A stretch of DNA of 64,000 nt from VFKI01 sp964647825 (GTDB lineage Bacteria; Pseudomonadota; Gammaproteobacteria; DSM-16500). The translations under genes were made by a program, and so were the position numbers. The number at the start of each line of letters is the position of its first letter. The stretch's first letter is position 1. Positions 1 through 10,045 of the stretch are shown here, piece after piece. The notes under the pieces are model-generated. The model was not told the origin of the DNA, ran no database searches, and saw only the letters and a program-made list of their open reading frames with translations. Location: positions 161,383 through 225,382 of the forward strand of contig CAZYJL010000004.1 in assembly GCA_964647825.1 (NCBI GenBank), written 5' to 3'.

Positions 1-70
1 TACTGAAAGCAGAAAATGAAACCGCAAATAATGCAACCAAGATAATCCCTAATAATGTGTAGCGTTTCAT
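1..70 (-). CDS. N-terminal fragment of a secreted or membrane-anchored protein, cut by the window edge
   Basis: Only the first 23 codons are present (MKRYTLLGIILVALFAVSFS and onward). They read as a lysine/arginine start followed by a continuous hydrophobic stretch, as in a signal peptide or single membrane anchor. An AAGGAG ribosome binding site lies about 7 bases upstream of the ATG at 70, so the start is well supported. The rest of the gene lies beyond position 1. Its function cannot be told from this fragment. Confidence 0.6.
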   Translation of the reverse strand, partial: MKRYTLLGIILVALFAVSFSAFS

Positions 71-118
71 CACTGCTCTCCTTATTAAAAATTCATCCAA
101 TCCAAATTCTTCCAATTT

Positions 119-520
119 CTATGACGATGGCACACTCGCACCTAATTGACGCGCCTCACTCGCCAAAGCAATTCTGACGGCCTCTAATTTTGGCATTCTC
201 GCCCCACGCAGCACCTCATAAACTTCTGCCAATTTATGCATTTTCATCCCTTTGGCGAGCTTGGCAGAAGAGGAAGATTCAGGTAACTCACGCACTTCAC
301 GCAACACTTTCGCAAGGCCTTCCCAGTTCCATGCATATTCAATATCTTTTGGGGCAAAACGACGTGCCTCCGACGTGCCTGTAATCGATTGCTTATATTG
401 CCCGGAAGTATCTAATACGACAGCTTTATAGCGTTGCGCTGACTCAAGCAATACATCCAATTTTTGGTCAAGCGAACCTGACTCAAGCTCATCTTCATGC
501 GGATAAAAAATCACTGCCAT
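119..520 (-). CDS. Small protein of unknown function (133 aa)
   Basis: I do not recognise this protein. It begins MAVIFYPHEDELESGSLDQK, is acidic at the N terminus and mostly helical in appearance, and has no membrane segment or signal peptide. The frame stays open 19 codons further upstream, but the ATG at 520 has an AAGGA motif 8-10 bases before it and is preferred. The middle holds an LRGARMPKLEAVRIALASEA segment that could be a short helical hairpin. It lies on the same strand as comM, which starts 1.6 kb upstream and ends 104 bp before it, and the fragment at 1-70. A perfect 14-bp palindrome sits between it and comM. Confidence 0.6.
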   Translation of the reverse strand: MAVIFYPHEDELESGSLDQKLDVLLESAQRYKAVVLDTSGQYKQSITGTSEARRFAPKDIEYAWNWEGLAKVLREVRELPESSSSAKLAKGMKMHKLAEVYEVLRGARMPKLEAVRIALASEARQLGASVPSS

Positions 521-599
521 AATTTCATCCTTGGTCCGAACTTTTAATAAACACGCCATGCTGAATTCAACAAACACCTAGAACCTAGTATACCTCGAG

Positions 600-613
600 T
601 TATCACGTGATAA
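600..613. promoter_or_regulatory. Perfect 14-bp palindrome between comM and the downstream gene
   Basis: The sequence TTATCACGTGATAA is a perfect palindrome in the short gap just downstream of the comM stop. It has the size and symmetry of a repressor operator for the gene starting at 520, about 80 bases further on. It is not followed by a T run, so it is not an intrinsic terminator. No specific regulator can be assigned. Confidence 0.25.
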
Positions 614-623
614 ATGGTTATTT

Positions 624-2138
624 TTAAGACATTCGACCTGGCCGGTCTAGGTAACGATAGGCTAATGCCTCACCAACGTGGGCCGCAGACAACACCGTTT
701 CACCTGACATATCTGCAATCGTCCGCGCCACACGTAACAACCGATGACACACACGCGCAGACAGTGAAAATCGTGTGATTGCCGAGTGAAGCAAGGTATC
801 GGCAGACGCATCTCGCTGACAATAACGCGGCAAATCGCGGACGGACAAATCATGATTACATACCCCTTGGCGCGCTACCTGTCGCTGCCGCACTGCCAAC
901 ACACGTTGCCGCACTACGTCACTAGACTCTTCTGGTCCCACTGTCAATAATGTTTCGGCTGGCAAAGAAGGCACCTCGACCTGCATATCAATGCGATCCA
1001 ATAAGGGGCCCGATAACCGCCCTAAATAACGCTGCACTTGTATCGTGCTACATTGACAAGCTCCTCGCACACTGCCCAAAAAACCACAAGGACAGGGATT
1101 CATCGCAGCGACCAACTGAAACCGTGCAGGAAAAACAGCCTGACACGCCGCACGCGAGATCGTAATCGAGCCTGATTCTAATGGCTCACGCAGTGACTCT
1201 AATACCTTACGGTCAAACTCAGGCAATTCATCGAGAAACAAAACACCATGATGTGCTAATGAAATTTCCCCGGGCCGAGGCGGGCGACCACCGCCAACCA
1301 ATGCGGGCCCAGAACTACCATGATGCGGTGCACGAAAAGGCAACTGCCGCCACCGCGCAGGATCAAATCCACTAGTGGCAATAGAAGCAATCGACGCCGC
1401 TTCCAATGCTTGCTGATCCGTTAGCGGCGGCAAAATGCCAGGCAAACGACTTGCCAACATTGTTTTCCCTGTCCCCGGCGGACCAATAAACAATACGCTA
1501 TGCCGTCCTGCTGCCGCAATTTCTAATGCACGCCGCGCACTCGGCTGCCCTTTCACGTCAACCAAATCAGGCAAAAGCGGCGATGCTGCCAACATCTCTG
1601 CCGACAAAACACAGCGTTCTAATAGCGAGTCTCCCCGCAAAAAAGCACACACTTCTAATAAATGACGTGCAGCATAGACTTCAGCCTCATTAACCAATGC
1701 CGCTTCTGACGCATTTGCTACCGGCACAATCAATTGACGTTTCGCTGCATACGCGCCCAATACGACAGGCAACATGGCTTGCACGCTGCGCAATTCTCCC
1801 GACAATGCCAACTCACCCACAAATTCATACTCACCCAATCTTTTTCGTGGAATTTGACCTGACGCCGCCAAAATCCCTAACGCAATCGGCAAATCAAAAC
1901 GCCCGCCTTCTTTTGGTAAATCCGCTGGCGCCAAATTAATCGTGACGCGCCCTCGTGGAAACTCAAATGCGGAATTTAATAAAGCACTCCGTACACGATC
2001 TCGGCTTTCACGCACCGCTGTTTCCGGCAACCCAACAATATTCATTCGCGGCGCACCCCGTTGAATATGCACCTCCACAGTCACCAAAGGCGCCTCCATC
2101 GCCACCCCCGCACGGCTATACACAACAGCAAGTCTCAT
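624..2138 (-). CDS. comM: YifB/ComM family AAA+ ATPase (504 aa)
   Basis: ComM is a hexameric AAA+ helicase that promotes branch migration during natural transformation in related bacteria. The protein has the N-terminal Lon-like fold (MRLAVVYSRAGVAMEAPLVTVEVH), a Mg-chelatase-type ATPase core with Walker A GPPGTGKT near residue 219, Walker B GVLFLDELPEF near 298, and the cysteine-rich segment AAMNPCPCGFLGSVRGACQC near 345. The C-terminal MgChlI helical domain is complete, and the length matches the roughly 500 aa family norm. The gene appears monocistronic, with a MITE just upstream. An intact comM suggests competence-type DNA uptake, though no other competence gene is in view. Confidence 0.95.
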   Translation of the reverse strand: MRLAVVYSRAGVAMEAPLVTVEVHIQRGAPRMNIVGLPETAVRESRDRVRSALLNSAFEFPRGRVTINLAPADLPKEGGRFDLPIALGILAASGQIPRKRLGEYEFVGELALSGELRSVQAMLPVVLGAYAAKRQLIVPVANASEAALVNEAEVYAARHLLEVCAFLRGDSLLERCVLSAEMLAASPLLPDLVDVKGQPSARRALEIAAAGRHSVLFIGPPGTGKTMLASRLPGILPPLTDQQALEAASIASIATSGFDPARWRQLPFRAPHHGSSGPALVGGGRPPRPGEISLAHHGVLFLDELPEFDRKVLESLREPLESGSITISRAACQAVFPARFQLVAAMNPCPCGFLGSVRGACQCSTIQVQRYLGRLSGPLLDRIDMQVEVPSLPAETLLTVGPEESSDVVRQRVLAVRQRQVARQGVCNHDLSVRDLPRYCQRDASADTLLHSAITRFSLSARVCHRLLRVARTIADMSGETVLSAAHVGEALAYRYLDRPGRMS

Positions 2139-2173
2139 AATCTTTTCCTAATGTGAATGAATTCAAAAATAAA

Positions 2174-2356
2174 TAAATTACTCAGGTAGTCAGGTTTTTT
2201 TACTTGACTGCATAACACGGGGCCCGCAGAAACAGTACGTTATCGACGCAGCGCCCTTTCCTAATTCATGAAGCGCATTTCCATTGGTAAAATGCAATCT
2301 GCTGTTCAGCGACTGCGGTCAGTCAAGTAAAAAAACCTGACCACCTGAGTAGTGAC
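2174..2356. mobile_element. Family 1 palindromic element (IS66-like MITE), degraded copy
   Basis: This is about 183 bp between comM and tRNA-Arg. Left and right arms of about 35 bp are inverted repeats (TACTCAGGTAGTCAGG and its complement, then a T/A run and ACTTGACTG). The interior matches, in inverted orientation, the copy at 36107-36288 (shared words include AACAGCAGATTGTATTTTAT-like and GAAGCGCATTTCCATTG). The right end reads GTGAC. The left terminal bases have drifted from the GTAAC consensus and I see no clean target duplication, so this copy looks older. It lies upstream of comM and may affect its promoter. Confidence 0.75.
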
Positions 2357-2444
2357 AAACAAATAAAAATTAATGGGTGAGCGAAGGGAAAACTTGCGAG
2401 TCAAAGAATGTTTCTGTAGGCTTTGCGCCCGATGAACAGTATCT

Positions 2445-3168
<724 letters not shown>

Positions 3169-3181
<13 letters not shown>

Positions 3182-4155
3182 TTTTCAGTAACCTCATGCT
3201 GCAAAAATTGATTCAACGCATAACATTCTGGGTATTTTGCGGTAATACATCGCAAATACTGTAAAGTACGAGGAATATGTTTTAAATAATTCGCATTTTG
3301 ATCACGACACCATTTACGCGCAAAAATCATCAAGGCTTTTAAATGACGCTGAATACCGACAATATCGAACCAATATAAAAAATTTTCTGCTGAAGTATGT
3401 TGTAACCAACCAGATTGATCTGCAAAATGAAGCGCCCATTTTTCCACTTGCGCTTCAGGCCATGCAATATAACAGTCTCGTAAAAGCGAGACAAGATCAT
3501 ACACAGGTGGCCCCCACACGGCATCTTGAAAATCTAAAATACCCACTTTCTCTTCTGCTAACAACATTAGATTTGCAGAATGATAATCACGATGCATCAC
3601 TACTTGCGGTTGTGATAACAACACATCAACAAAAAATTGAAATAATTTTTTGAATTCTAATTGTATGATGCGTGAAAGCGATAAATGCAAATAGTTTTCG
3701 AGAAACCACGCTACAAAAAGATGCATCTCACGCAAAATAAATGCTTCATCAAAAAAAGGGAGTGCGTGTTTTACTGGTTGACAACGTTGTAAAATAATCA
3801 AGGCATCCAAAGCGCGCCCATATAATTTTTCTGCCTGCGCGACTTGACTACTCGACAATATTTCCAAATAACGTTGATCACCAAAATCTGTTAACAACAA
3901 AAAACCTGCAGCATCATCCATTGCATAAACTTGAGGCACAGACAAACCTGCCGCCGTCAACATGTCAGCAACCGCTACAAACGGTGCGCAAGATGCTTTT
4001 TCTGCAGAAGCATCCAACGCAATGAAAGAACCACTCGCATGCTGAATACGATAATACCGTCTTGCACTGGCATCACCGGGCAGCGCAATGATTTCACTCG
4101 CTGCACATAAACCGGTTTGCTTAAGCCATAAAGCAAACGCCTTCGAAGCTGACAT
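3169..4155 (-). CDS. amgK: Anomeric MurNAc/GlcNAc kinase, APH fold (328 aa)
   Basis: AmgK phosphorylates MurNAc and GlcNAc at the anomeric position, giving the MurU substrate. The aminoglycoside-phosphotransferase fold is clear: catalytic loop VVMHRDYHSANLMLL near residue 190 with the Asp and Asn, then metal-binding VGILDFQDAVWGP near 212. The ATG at 4155 has AGGAG about 8 bases upstream. A GTG two codons earlier also fits the frame but is too close to that site. The pair amgK-murU divergent from lptD is the arrangement known from Pseudomonas, which supports both assignments. The two divergent start regions share only about 125 bp, so their promoters must be close together. Confidence 0.92.
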
Positions 4156-4280
4156 GCACACACTCCTGTTAATGCATTTTTAATCGACCATCCATCAACA
4201 TATTCCCCTGTTTTCTGGCAAAAAATCATATACACTTGCCGCCTTACCTGCCAGACAGACAAAAGGGACTTACTCATCCC

Positions 4281-6839
4281 ATGCGACACTATCTAAAAAA
4301 ATTGTGCCAAAGAAAATTATTTTTTATTTTCAATTTTCGTTTCATTGGCATCACTTTATTATTCAGTATTTTTATTAGCAGCGCCCTGTCAAAAAATTCA
4401 ACAATAACACAACCCTCCTTCATGACAGAAGCTGCTGTCGCAAAAGCGTTAGGCTGGGTCCCTGCCGACACCGTATGCGGCGGCTATTATTTAGATGCCG
4501 CATTCCCGGCAAGCATTCTTAGAACAGATAAAAACATTGAAATTACCGGCAATCAAATGTTATTTGCTCAGCATGGCACCTCTATCGGCAGAGGCAAAGT
4601 AACGATCACGCGCACAGGTCAGCTCATTTCCGCTGATAAAGCGTACCTTTTTCGTGATCCCAAAACAGGCAAACTCATTCGCATTGAATTAGAAAATAAT
4701 GTCACTTTGCGAGAACCAGATAATCTTGTGCTCGCTGCCAATGGACAACTTGATCTGCGTACACGCCAAGAAACATTACACGATGTTTTTTACCGTACGA
4801 CACTTTACAATACCGATGCACAGCTCACAGTAAACGCGCCGCCTAAGCCATCGCTATTAAAAGCACGGCGAATTTCTCATCAAGGGGCATGGGGACACAC
4901 AACGCGATTCGCAAAAACAGCACCGGGTATTTATGATCTTAACGATGCCTCTTATAGCACGTGCCCACCCGAAGCATCTTCATGGTATATCAAGGCAAGC
5001 CATCTCAATTTAGATAAAAATACCGGCCGCGGCACTGCACGACACACAAAACTTTATATCAAAAATATCCCCGTGTTTTATACACCTTGGTTTAACTTTC
5101 CCATTGATTCTCGCAGAAAAACTGGTTTCTTATTTCCTTCGATTGGCACATCAAATAGCTCTGGTGCGATTTTTCGCGCGCCTTTTTATTGGAATATTGC
5201 ACCCAATTATGATGCCACACTCACCCCTGTCCTCATGTCAAAACGTGGCATACAAATGACGGGGCTATTTCGCTACTTGCAACCAAACTACTCGGGTGAT
5301 TTAACCGCGACCGTCTTACCGAATGATCGTGCATTCAGTCAATTTCAGCGCGCTATGCTCGAAAAATATGGCAATTCAACAGACCCGACCATCCAATCAG
5401 AAGCCAATATTCTCTCGCGCGCCAGTGACACACGAAAAGCCCTTATATTCCATAATTACGCTCGTTTAAATGAACACTTAACCACCACTATTCATTACAA
5501 TCGCGTGAGTGATGATTATTATTTACAGGATTTCAGCAACACAATTGACGAAGCCACACAAAACCAACTTTTGCAAGAAGCAACTGCCAGCTATGAAACC
5601 ACTGCATGGCAATTAACAGGTCGTTTACAAAACTATCAAACACTCCATCCGATTGATCAAACAGCTGTCCCAAATCAATATTCCCGTCTACCGCAATTCG
5701 CATTCAATGGCGCGATCCCTAATGCACCACTTGCGCTCAACCCCTTTCTGCTCGGTGAGCTCACGCATTTTACCATCACACCAAACCCCGGCAGCACAAC
5801 CATACCGCCTATCGGTGATCGACTCCATTTGCAACCGGGCATTTCACGCACGTTTGCGGATAGCGCTTATTACATTACGCCACGTCTGCAATTCGCTCTC
5901 ACAAAATACCAACTTGCACACGTCACCACCTTACCAAGCACAAGCCCTTCACTTTCCTTACCCATTTTTGATATTCACTCAGGACTCTATTTCGACCGTG
6001 ATTTTTCATTCTCTAGCAATTACTTTCGACAAACCCTCGAACCTGAAATTTATTACACGTACGTGCCTTACAAAAATCAAAACAATTTGCCGATATTTGA
6101 CACACTCACTAACACGCTGAATTATGACCAGCTCTTTAGTTACAACCGTTTTAGTGGCTATGATCGTATTGGCGATGCAAATCAGATCAGTTACGGCATC
6201 ACGACGCGACTCATTGATAGCAGCTCTGGGCTCGAAAAATTACGTGCCGGTGCCGGGCAAATTTATTATTTCAAAAAACGCAGCGTCACGATTGGACCTC
6301 AAACACCAGAAGACACTTATAACCGATCGCCCATTGCCGGCATTCTTTCTTGGCAAATCAATCCGGCATGGACACTCTCTGGCAACAGTATTTGGAGCGT
6401 ACAAAATAGCCAATTCCAAAACCAAAATCTCACGCTTTCTTTTCATCCAGCGGCTGATAAAGTCATTAATTTAGGCTATGGTTTTGTCCGCAATGGCGAT
6501 ATTAATGGAACCAATTTATCTCAAACAGACCTCTCATTCGGCTGGCCAATTCTGCCGCAATGGAGCGCGGTCGGTCGCTGGACACAAAATTGGGAAAGCC
6601 ATCATTTCCAGAATCTGCTATATGGACTACAATACGATGCCTGTTGCTGGGCTGTGCGATTTGTTGCGATAAAAAACTTCACCGGCCTCAGTCCTGTCAC
6701 CAATACTTTCCAATACGACTCTGGATTTGCCCTCCAGTTTGCACTAAAAGGGCTAGGTAACTTTGGTAACAGTGACCCAACACAGCTTCTCAGTACGAAT
6801 ATTGCCGGTTATCAATCGAACTTTGGACAACTTTCATGA
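4281..6839 (+). CDS. lptD: LPS-assembly outer membrane protein LptD (852 aa)
   Basis: LptD is the beta-barrel that inserts lipopolysaccharide into the outer leaflet together with LptE. There is a basic, hydrophobic leader (residues about 1-38), an LptA-like jellyroll region (MLFAQHGTSIGRGKVTITRT and following), then a long C-terminal barrel rich in alternating aromatic strands. Cysteines occur where the E. coli disulfide network needs them: one near the mature N terminus (DTVCGGYYLD), one in YSTCPPEASSW and the CC pair in YDACCWAVRF near the end. The frame is open 15 codons further upstream, but ATG 4281 leads straight into the leader. Its last bases overlap the next gene (ATGA). Confidence 0.95.
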   Translation: MRHYLKKLCQRKLFFIFNFRFIGITLLFSIFISSALSKNSTITQPSFMTEAAVAKALGWVPADTVCGGYYLDAAFPASILRTDKNIEITGNQMLFAQHGTSIGRGKVTITRTGQLISADKAYLFRDPKTGKLIRIELENNVTLREPDNLVLAANGQLDLRTRQETLHDVFYRTTLYNTDAQLTVNAPPKPSLLKARRISHQGAWGHTTRFAKTAPGIYDLNDASYSTCPPEASSWYIKASHLNLDKNTGRGTARHTKLYIKNIPVFYTPWFNFPIDSRRKTGFLFPSIGTSNSSGAIFRAPFYWNIAPNYDATLTPVLMSKRGIQMTGLFRYLQPNYSGDLTATVLPNDRAFSQFQRAMLEKYGNSTDPTIQSEANILSRASDTRKALIFHNYARLNEHLTTTIHYNRVSDDYYLQDFSNTIDEATQNQLLQEATASYETTAWQLTGRLQNYQTLHPIDQTAVPNQYSRLPQFAFNGAIPNAPLALNPFLLGELTHFTITPNPGSTTIPPIGDRLHLQPGISRTFADSAYYITPRLQFALTKYQLAHVTTLPSTSPSLSLPIFDIHSGLYFDRDFSFSSNYFRQTLEPEIYYTYVPYKNQNNLPIFDTLTNTLNYDQLFSYNRFSGYDRIGDANQISYGITTRLIDSSSGLEKLRAGAGQIYYFKKRSVTIGPQTPEDTYNRSPIAGILSWQINPAWTLSGNSIWSVQNSQFQNQNLTLSFHPAADKVINLGYGFVRNGDINGTNLSQTDLSFGWPILPQWSAVGRWTQNWESHHFQNLLYGLQYDACCWAVRFVAIKNFTGLSPVTNTFQYDSGFALQFALKGLGNFGNSDPTQLLSTNIAGYQSNFGQLS

Positions 6840-7453
6840 CTATGCAGCGAATAAGAGGACTTTTTTGTTTCATTCTCAGCGGACTACTCCTCCTCACCTT
6901 ATGTGAACAGGCAAACGCCGCCACACGAGAAGAACCGCTTGACCGCATCATTGCCACCGTGAACAATAGCGTCATCACACAAAGCCAGCTAGATAAAGCT
7001 TTAGCTAACATTAAACTCTCTTTACGTGGCACCAGCGAGACGCCACCCGATGCCGCCACCCTGCGCAAACAAGTACTCGATCAATTAATAAACAATCAGC
7101 TACAACTTCAAGCAGCAAAAACTGCTGGCATCACGGTAACAGAAAAAGAAATAGACAATGCATTACAGATGATTGCGAAACAAAATAAATTTTCTGTCGA
7201 TGAGCTTTATCGTCAAGTCACCGCACAAGGGATGACGCGTAAAGAATACCGTAAAGAATTACGCAATGAAATCACCCTGCAAAAAGTCGAACAACAAGCA
7301 GTTGGCAATACAGTTACCCTAACCGCGGATGAAATGAAAAAAAGTGATGCAGAAAAACGCGACATTTGGAATCATAAATTTGAAAAAGCCTTAGAAAAAT
7401 GGATAAGTTTACTTCGTAGCCAAGCAACGATTACCCTGCATACAGGAGCGTGA
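6836..7453 (+). CDS. surA: SurA-type periplasmic chaperone lacking both parvulin domains (205 aa)
   Basis: SurA escorts unfolded outer membrane proteins across the periplasm. This protein has a signal peptide (about residues 1-28, ending TLCEQANAA), the SurA N-terminal chaperone module (LDRIIATVNNSVITQSQLDKA through RNEITLQKVEQQAVG) and then passes almost directly to a C-terminal helix resembling SurA's final segment (RDIWNHKFEKALEKWISLLR). Both peptidyl-prolyl isomerase (parvulin) repeats of the roughly 430-aa family norm are absent, with no frame disruption. In E. coli the chaperone module plus C-terminal helix keeps most activity without the parvulin domains, so this may be functional. Its position between lptD and pdxA is the standard one for surA. 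Confidence 0.85.
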   Translation: MTMQRIRGLFCFILSGLLLLTLCEQANAATREEPLDRIIATVNNSVITQSQLDKALANIKLSLRGTSETPPDAATLRKQVLDQLINNQLQLQAAKTAGITVTEKEIDNALQMIAKQNKFSVDELYRQVTAQGMTRKEYRKELRNEITLQKVEQQAVGNTVTLTADEMKKSDAEKRDIWNHKFEKALEKWISLLRSQATITLHTGA

Positions 7454-7457
7454 TTTA

Positions 7458-8468
7458 ATGACACAGTCTTCTCTGCCCAGAATACTCCTAACAATAGGTG
7501 AACCGGCAGGGATTGGTCCTGATATTGTCATCATGGCAGCCCGTAAAAAATGGCCAGCCGAGCTAATTGTCATTGGTGATCCTGATTTTTTGACTTCACG
7601 CGCAAAACAACTTGGCACTCCCTTGAAACTTGTGCCATTTCATCCAGAAAAAACTCCTGTTTGTCACCCTCCGAATACCCTAGGCAGCATTCCTATCAAA
7701 CTCAGCGCGCCATGCACAGCAGGATCTCTCAATTCCGCACAAGCAACGCACGTTATCCAATGCCTTGAACAAGCGACAACACTCTGCCGTCATCAGGTTG
7801 TACAGGCGCTTGTCACTGCACCGGTTCACAAAGGCATTCTCAATGACGCAGGCATTGCTTTCACGGGCCACACGGAATTTTTTGCCGAGCACAGTCACAG
7901 TCAACACCCTTTGATGTTATTTGTGATCCCCGAACAACACCCTCACCAAGAAACGCGCATTGCGCTTGCAACAACGCATCTGCCACTCGCTGATGTGCCT
8001 GCTGCTATTACAACAACACATCTCGAGAACTGTTTAAATACGCTACATGCAGAATTACAGAGTAAATTTCACTTACCACAACCACGCATTGCTGTCTGCG
8101 GCTTAAATCCACACGCTGGCGAAGCAGGCCATCTTGGGCGCGAAGAAATTGAAATCATCACGCCCTGCCTAGAAAAACTGCGCGCTAAAGGACTCCATTT
8201 AATAGGACCAATTGCAGCAGATACCGCCTTTACCCCCGATCGTTTAGCGCTAGTAGACGCCGTGCTCGGCATGTATCATGATCAAGCATTGCCAGTCGTC
8301 AAACACATGGGCTACGGACATGCAGTGAATCTGACCTTAGGTCTGCCATTTGTTCGTACCTCTGTTGATCATGGCGTTGCGCTTGACCGTGCTGGCACAC
8401 GCCAAGCCAATCCAAGCAGTCTACTCGAAGCGATTCGCTTGGCGATTCGACTGGTAACGGCACAATAG
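7458..8468 (+). CDS. pdxA: 4-hydroxythreonine-4-phosphate dehydrogenase (336 aa)
   Basis: PdxA oxidises 4-phosphohydroxy-L-threonine with NAD(P) in pyridoxal phosphate synthesis. The start shows the family pattern ILLTIGEPAGIGPDIV. Metal-ligand histidines sit in VTAPVHKGILNDAGIAFTGHTEF (near 120-140), in GLNPHAGEAG (near 212) and in MYHDQALPVVKHMG (near 270). The end SVDHGVALDRAGTRQANPSS is also typical. It begins 5 bases after surA with GGAG upstream, so lptD-surA-pdxA form one operon. The rsmA (ksgA) gene that often follows pdxA is replaced here by tolC. Confidence 0.96.
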   Translation: MTQSSLPRILLTIGEPAGIGPDIVIMAARKKWPAELIVIGDPDFLTSRAKQLGTPLKLVPFHPEKTPVCHPPNTLGSIPIKLSAPCTAGSLNSAQATHVIQCLEQATTLCRHQVVQALVTAPVHKGILNDAGIAFTGHTEFFAEHSHSQHPLMLFVIPEQHPHQETRIALATTHLPLADVPAAITTTHLENCLNTLHAELQSKFHLPQPRIAVCGLNPHAGEAGHLGREEIEIITPCLEKLRAKGLHLIGPIAADTAFTPDRLALVDAVLGMYHDQALPVVKHMGYGHAVNLTLGLPFVRTSVDHGVALDRAGTRQANPSSLLEAIRLAIRLVTAQ

Positions 8469-8498
8469 CAAATGAGGAAATAAAGGTAAGACAACCGA

Positions 8499-10010
8499 AT
8501 GAAAAAAATAACTTGGTTATACTGCAGTCTACTTTCCCTTGTATGGTCTACGACCGTCTTTGCCACCCAACCTGCGGATCTTGTTGAGGTATTTGCAGCA
8601 GCCCTTGCCAGCGACCCACTTTATCAACAAGCTATCTATCAAAAATTAGCCGATAAAGAAGGCGTTCCTATTAGTTTTTCCGCTTTATTGCCACAGCTAT
8701 CTGCATTAGCTGCACCAACGATTTCTCGTTTCCTCAGTTCAGGCCCTGCCACGATTAACAGTACGGGGACAGTGAAAGGGTATGACTTTTCCGTCAATCT
8801 CTCACAAACTATTTTTGATGTTGGCCAATTATCCGAATTTGCCAGCCAACAATCATTATCCAAAGCCGCTGATGCCACACTCAATGCTGCAACACAAGAC
8901 CTCATCATTCGAACAGCAAAAGCGTATTTCCGCGTTTTACAAGATATTGATAATCTTGCTTACATTGGCTCAACACGTACTGCCTATGAACGTCAATTAG
9001 ATCAAGTCACTGAGCAATACCGTGTGGGACTAAAAACCATTACAGATGTGTATACTGCTCGCGCCTCTTACGAAGCTGCTGTTGCTGATTATATTGGCGC
9101 GGATGCGACCCTTGCTTCTGATCGCGAGAATTTACGCGCCATCACGGGAAATTATTATCCCTTGCTTGCTAGGCTACAAGATGACTTCCCACTGATTACG
9201 CCGCGCCCAGCAAATATCGATGATTGGGTGACACAAGCCGGCAAACAAAATTGGTCAATTAAATCCGCGCAAGAAAATGCTGCCTCCAAACGTAGTCTCA
9301 TCAAAAAACAATTTGCAGGACATCTCCCTTCATTATCGTTTGCTGGGAGTTGGGATGACCAATTCTCTCGTACATCGAGTCGCGACCTGACAGAGCAAAT
9401 TGGTTCTGCCAGAACGGAAACAACCACCGGCACGTTGAATTTAACAATTCCTTTAGTACAAGGTGGTTTTGTCATTGCGCAAACACATCGTGCGCAATAT
9501 GATTATCAAGCGGCCTTGCAAAATTTAGAGCAACAACTACGTAGCGTCCTCACACAAACACGACAAAGCTATATGAATATCGTCGCTGGCATTAGTAAAA
9601 TTAAAGCCGATCGACAAGCTATAAAATCCAGTATTAGCTCACTAAAAGGTCTCGAAGAAGGTTATCGCGTTGGCACACAAACATTAATTGATGTGCTTAA
9701 TCAACAACGCAATGTGTTTTTAGCGGAAGTACAGTATGCAAATGATCGCTATGCCTACGTTAATAATTTATTATCGTTAAAACAAGCTGCTGGCACACTT
9801 GGCATTAACGATTTACGTGCCATTAATGAATGGCTCTCTGCAAATAATGGATTATACGGCGTAGAAGAAAATACATTAATTCAAGAAAAGACGGCTGGCG
9901 ACACTGCCTTTGCGACTAAACACACAAAAATAGCTCACACCACAAAACATAAAAAAAATAATAAATTAACTTCTTTGGTGAAAAAGCACAAAAAAACACT
10001 CTCTAGCTGA
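8499..10010 (+). CDS. tolC: TolC-family outer membrane efflux channel (503 aa)
   Basis: TolC trimers form the outer membrane duct for type I secretion and drug efflux pumps. A signal peptide (residues 1-22, ending VFA) is followed by two repeats of the OEP fold: the first contains DLVEVFAAALASDPLYQQA and the tyrosine-rich TVKGYDFSVNLSQTIFDVGQ, and the second has NLTIPLVQGGFVIAQTHRAQYDY. The length is near the E. coli 493 aa. The last 45 residues are rich in Lys, His and Thr (TKHTKIAHTTKHKKNNK), a basic tail beyond the conserved barrel. It lies 30 bases after pdxA and could be an extension of that operon. The partner pumps are not in this window. Confidence 0.93.
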   Translation: MKKITWLYCSLLSLVWSTTVFATQPADLVEVFAAALASDPLYQQAIYQKLADKEGVPISFSALLPQLSALAAPTISRFLSSGPATINSTGTVKGYDFSVNLSQTIFDVGQLSEFASQQSLSKAADATLNAATQDLIIRTAKAYFRVLQDIDNLAYIGSTRTAYERQLDQVTEQYRVGLKTITDVYTARASYEAAVADYIGADATLASDRENLRAITGNYYPLLARLQDDFPLITPRPANIDDWVTQAGKQNWSIKSAQENAASKRSLIKKQFAGHLPSLSFAGSWDDQFSRTSSRDLTEQIGSARTETTTGTLNLTIPLVQGGFVIAQTHRAQYDYQAALQNLEQQLRSVLTQTRQSYMNIVAGISKIKADRQAIKSSISSLKGLEEGYRVGTQTLIDVLNQQRNVFLAEVQYANDRYAYVNNLLSLKQAAGTLGINDLRAINEWLSANNGLYGVEENTLIQEKTAGDTAFATKHTKIAHTTKHKKNNKLTSLVKKHKKTLSS

Positions 10011-10045
10011 TAAAAAATGCAGAATAATATGAAACAGATAGCCCA

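Noticed and set aside
2174..2356. CRISPR array or phage attachment site
   Set aside because: The palindromic repeats are single, dispersed copies without spacers. No cas gene, integrase or tandem repeat is seen anywhere in the window.
5653..6120. A 155-codon open frame on the plus strand inside lptD
   Set aside because: It lies wholly within the lptD barrel in another frame, has no ribosome site and its composition is that of a shadow.
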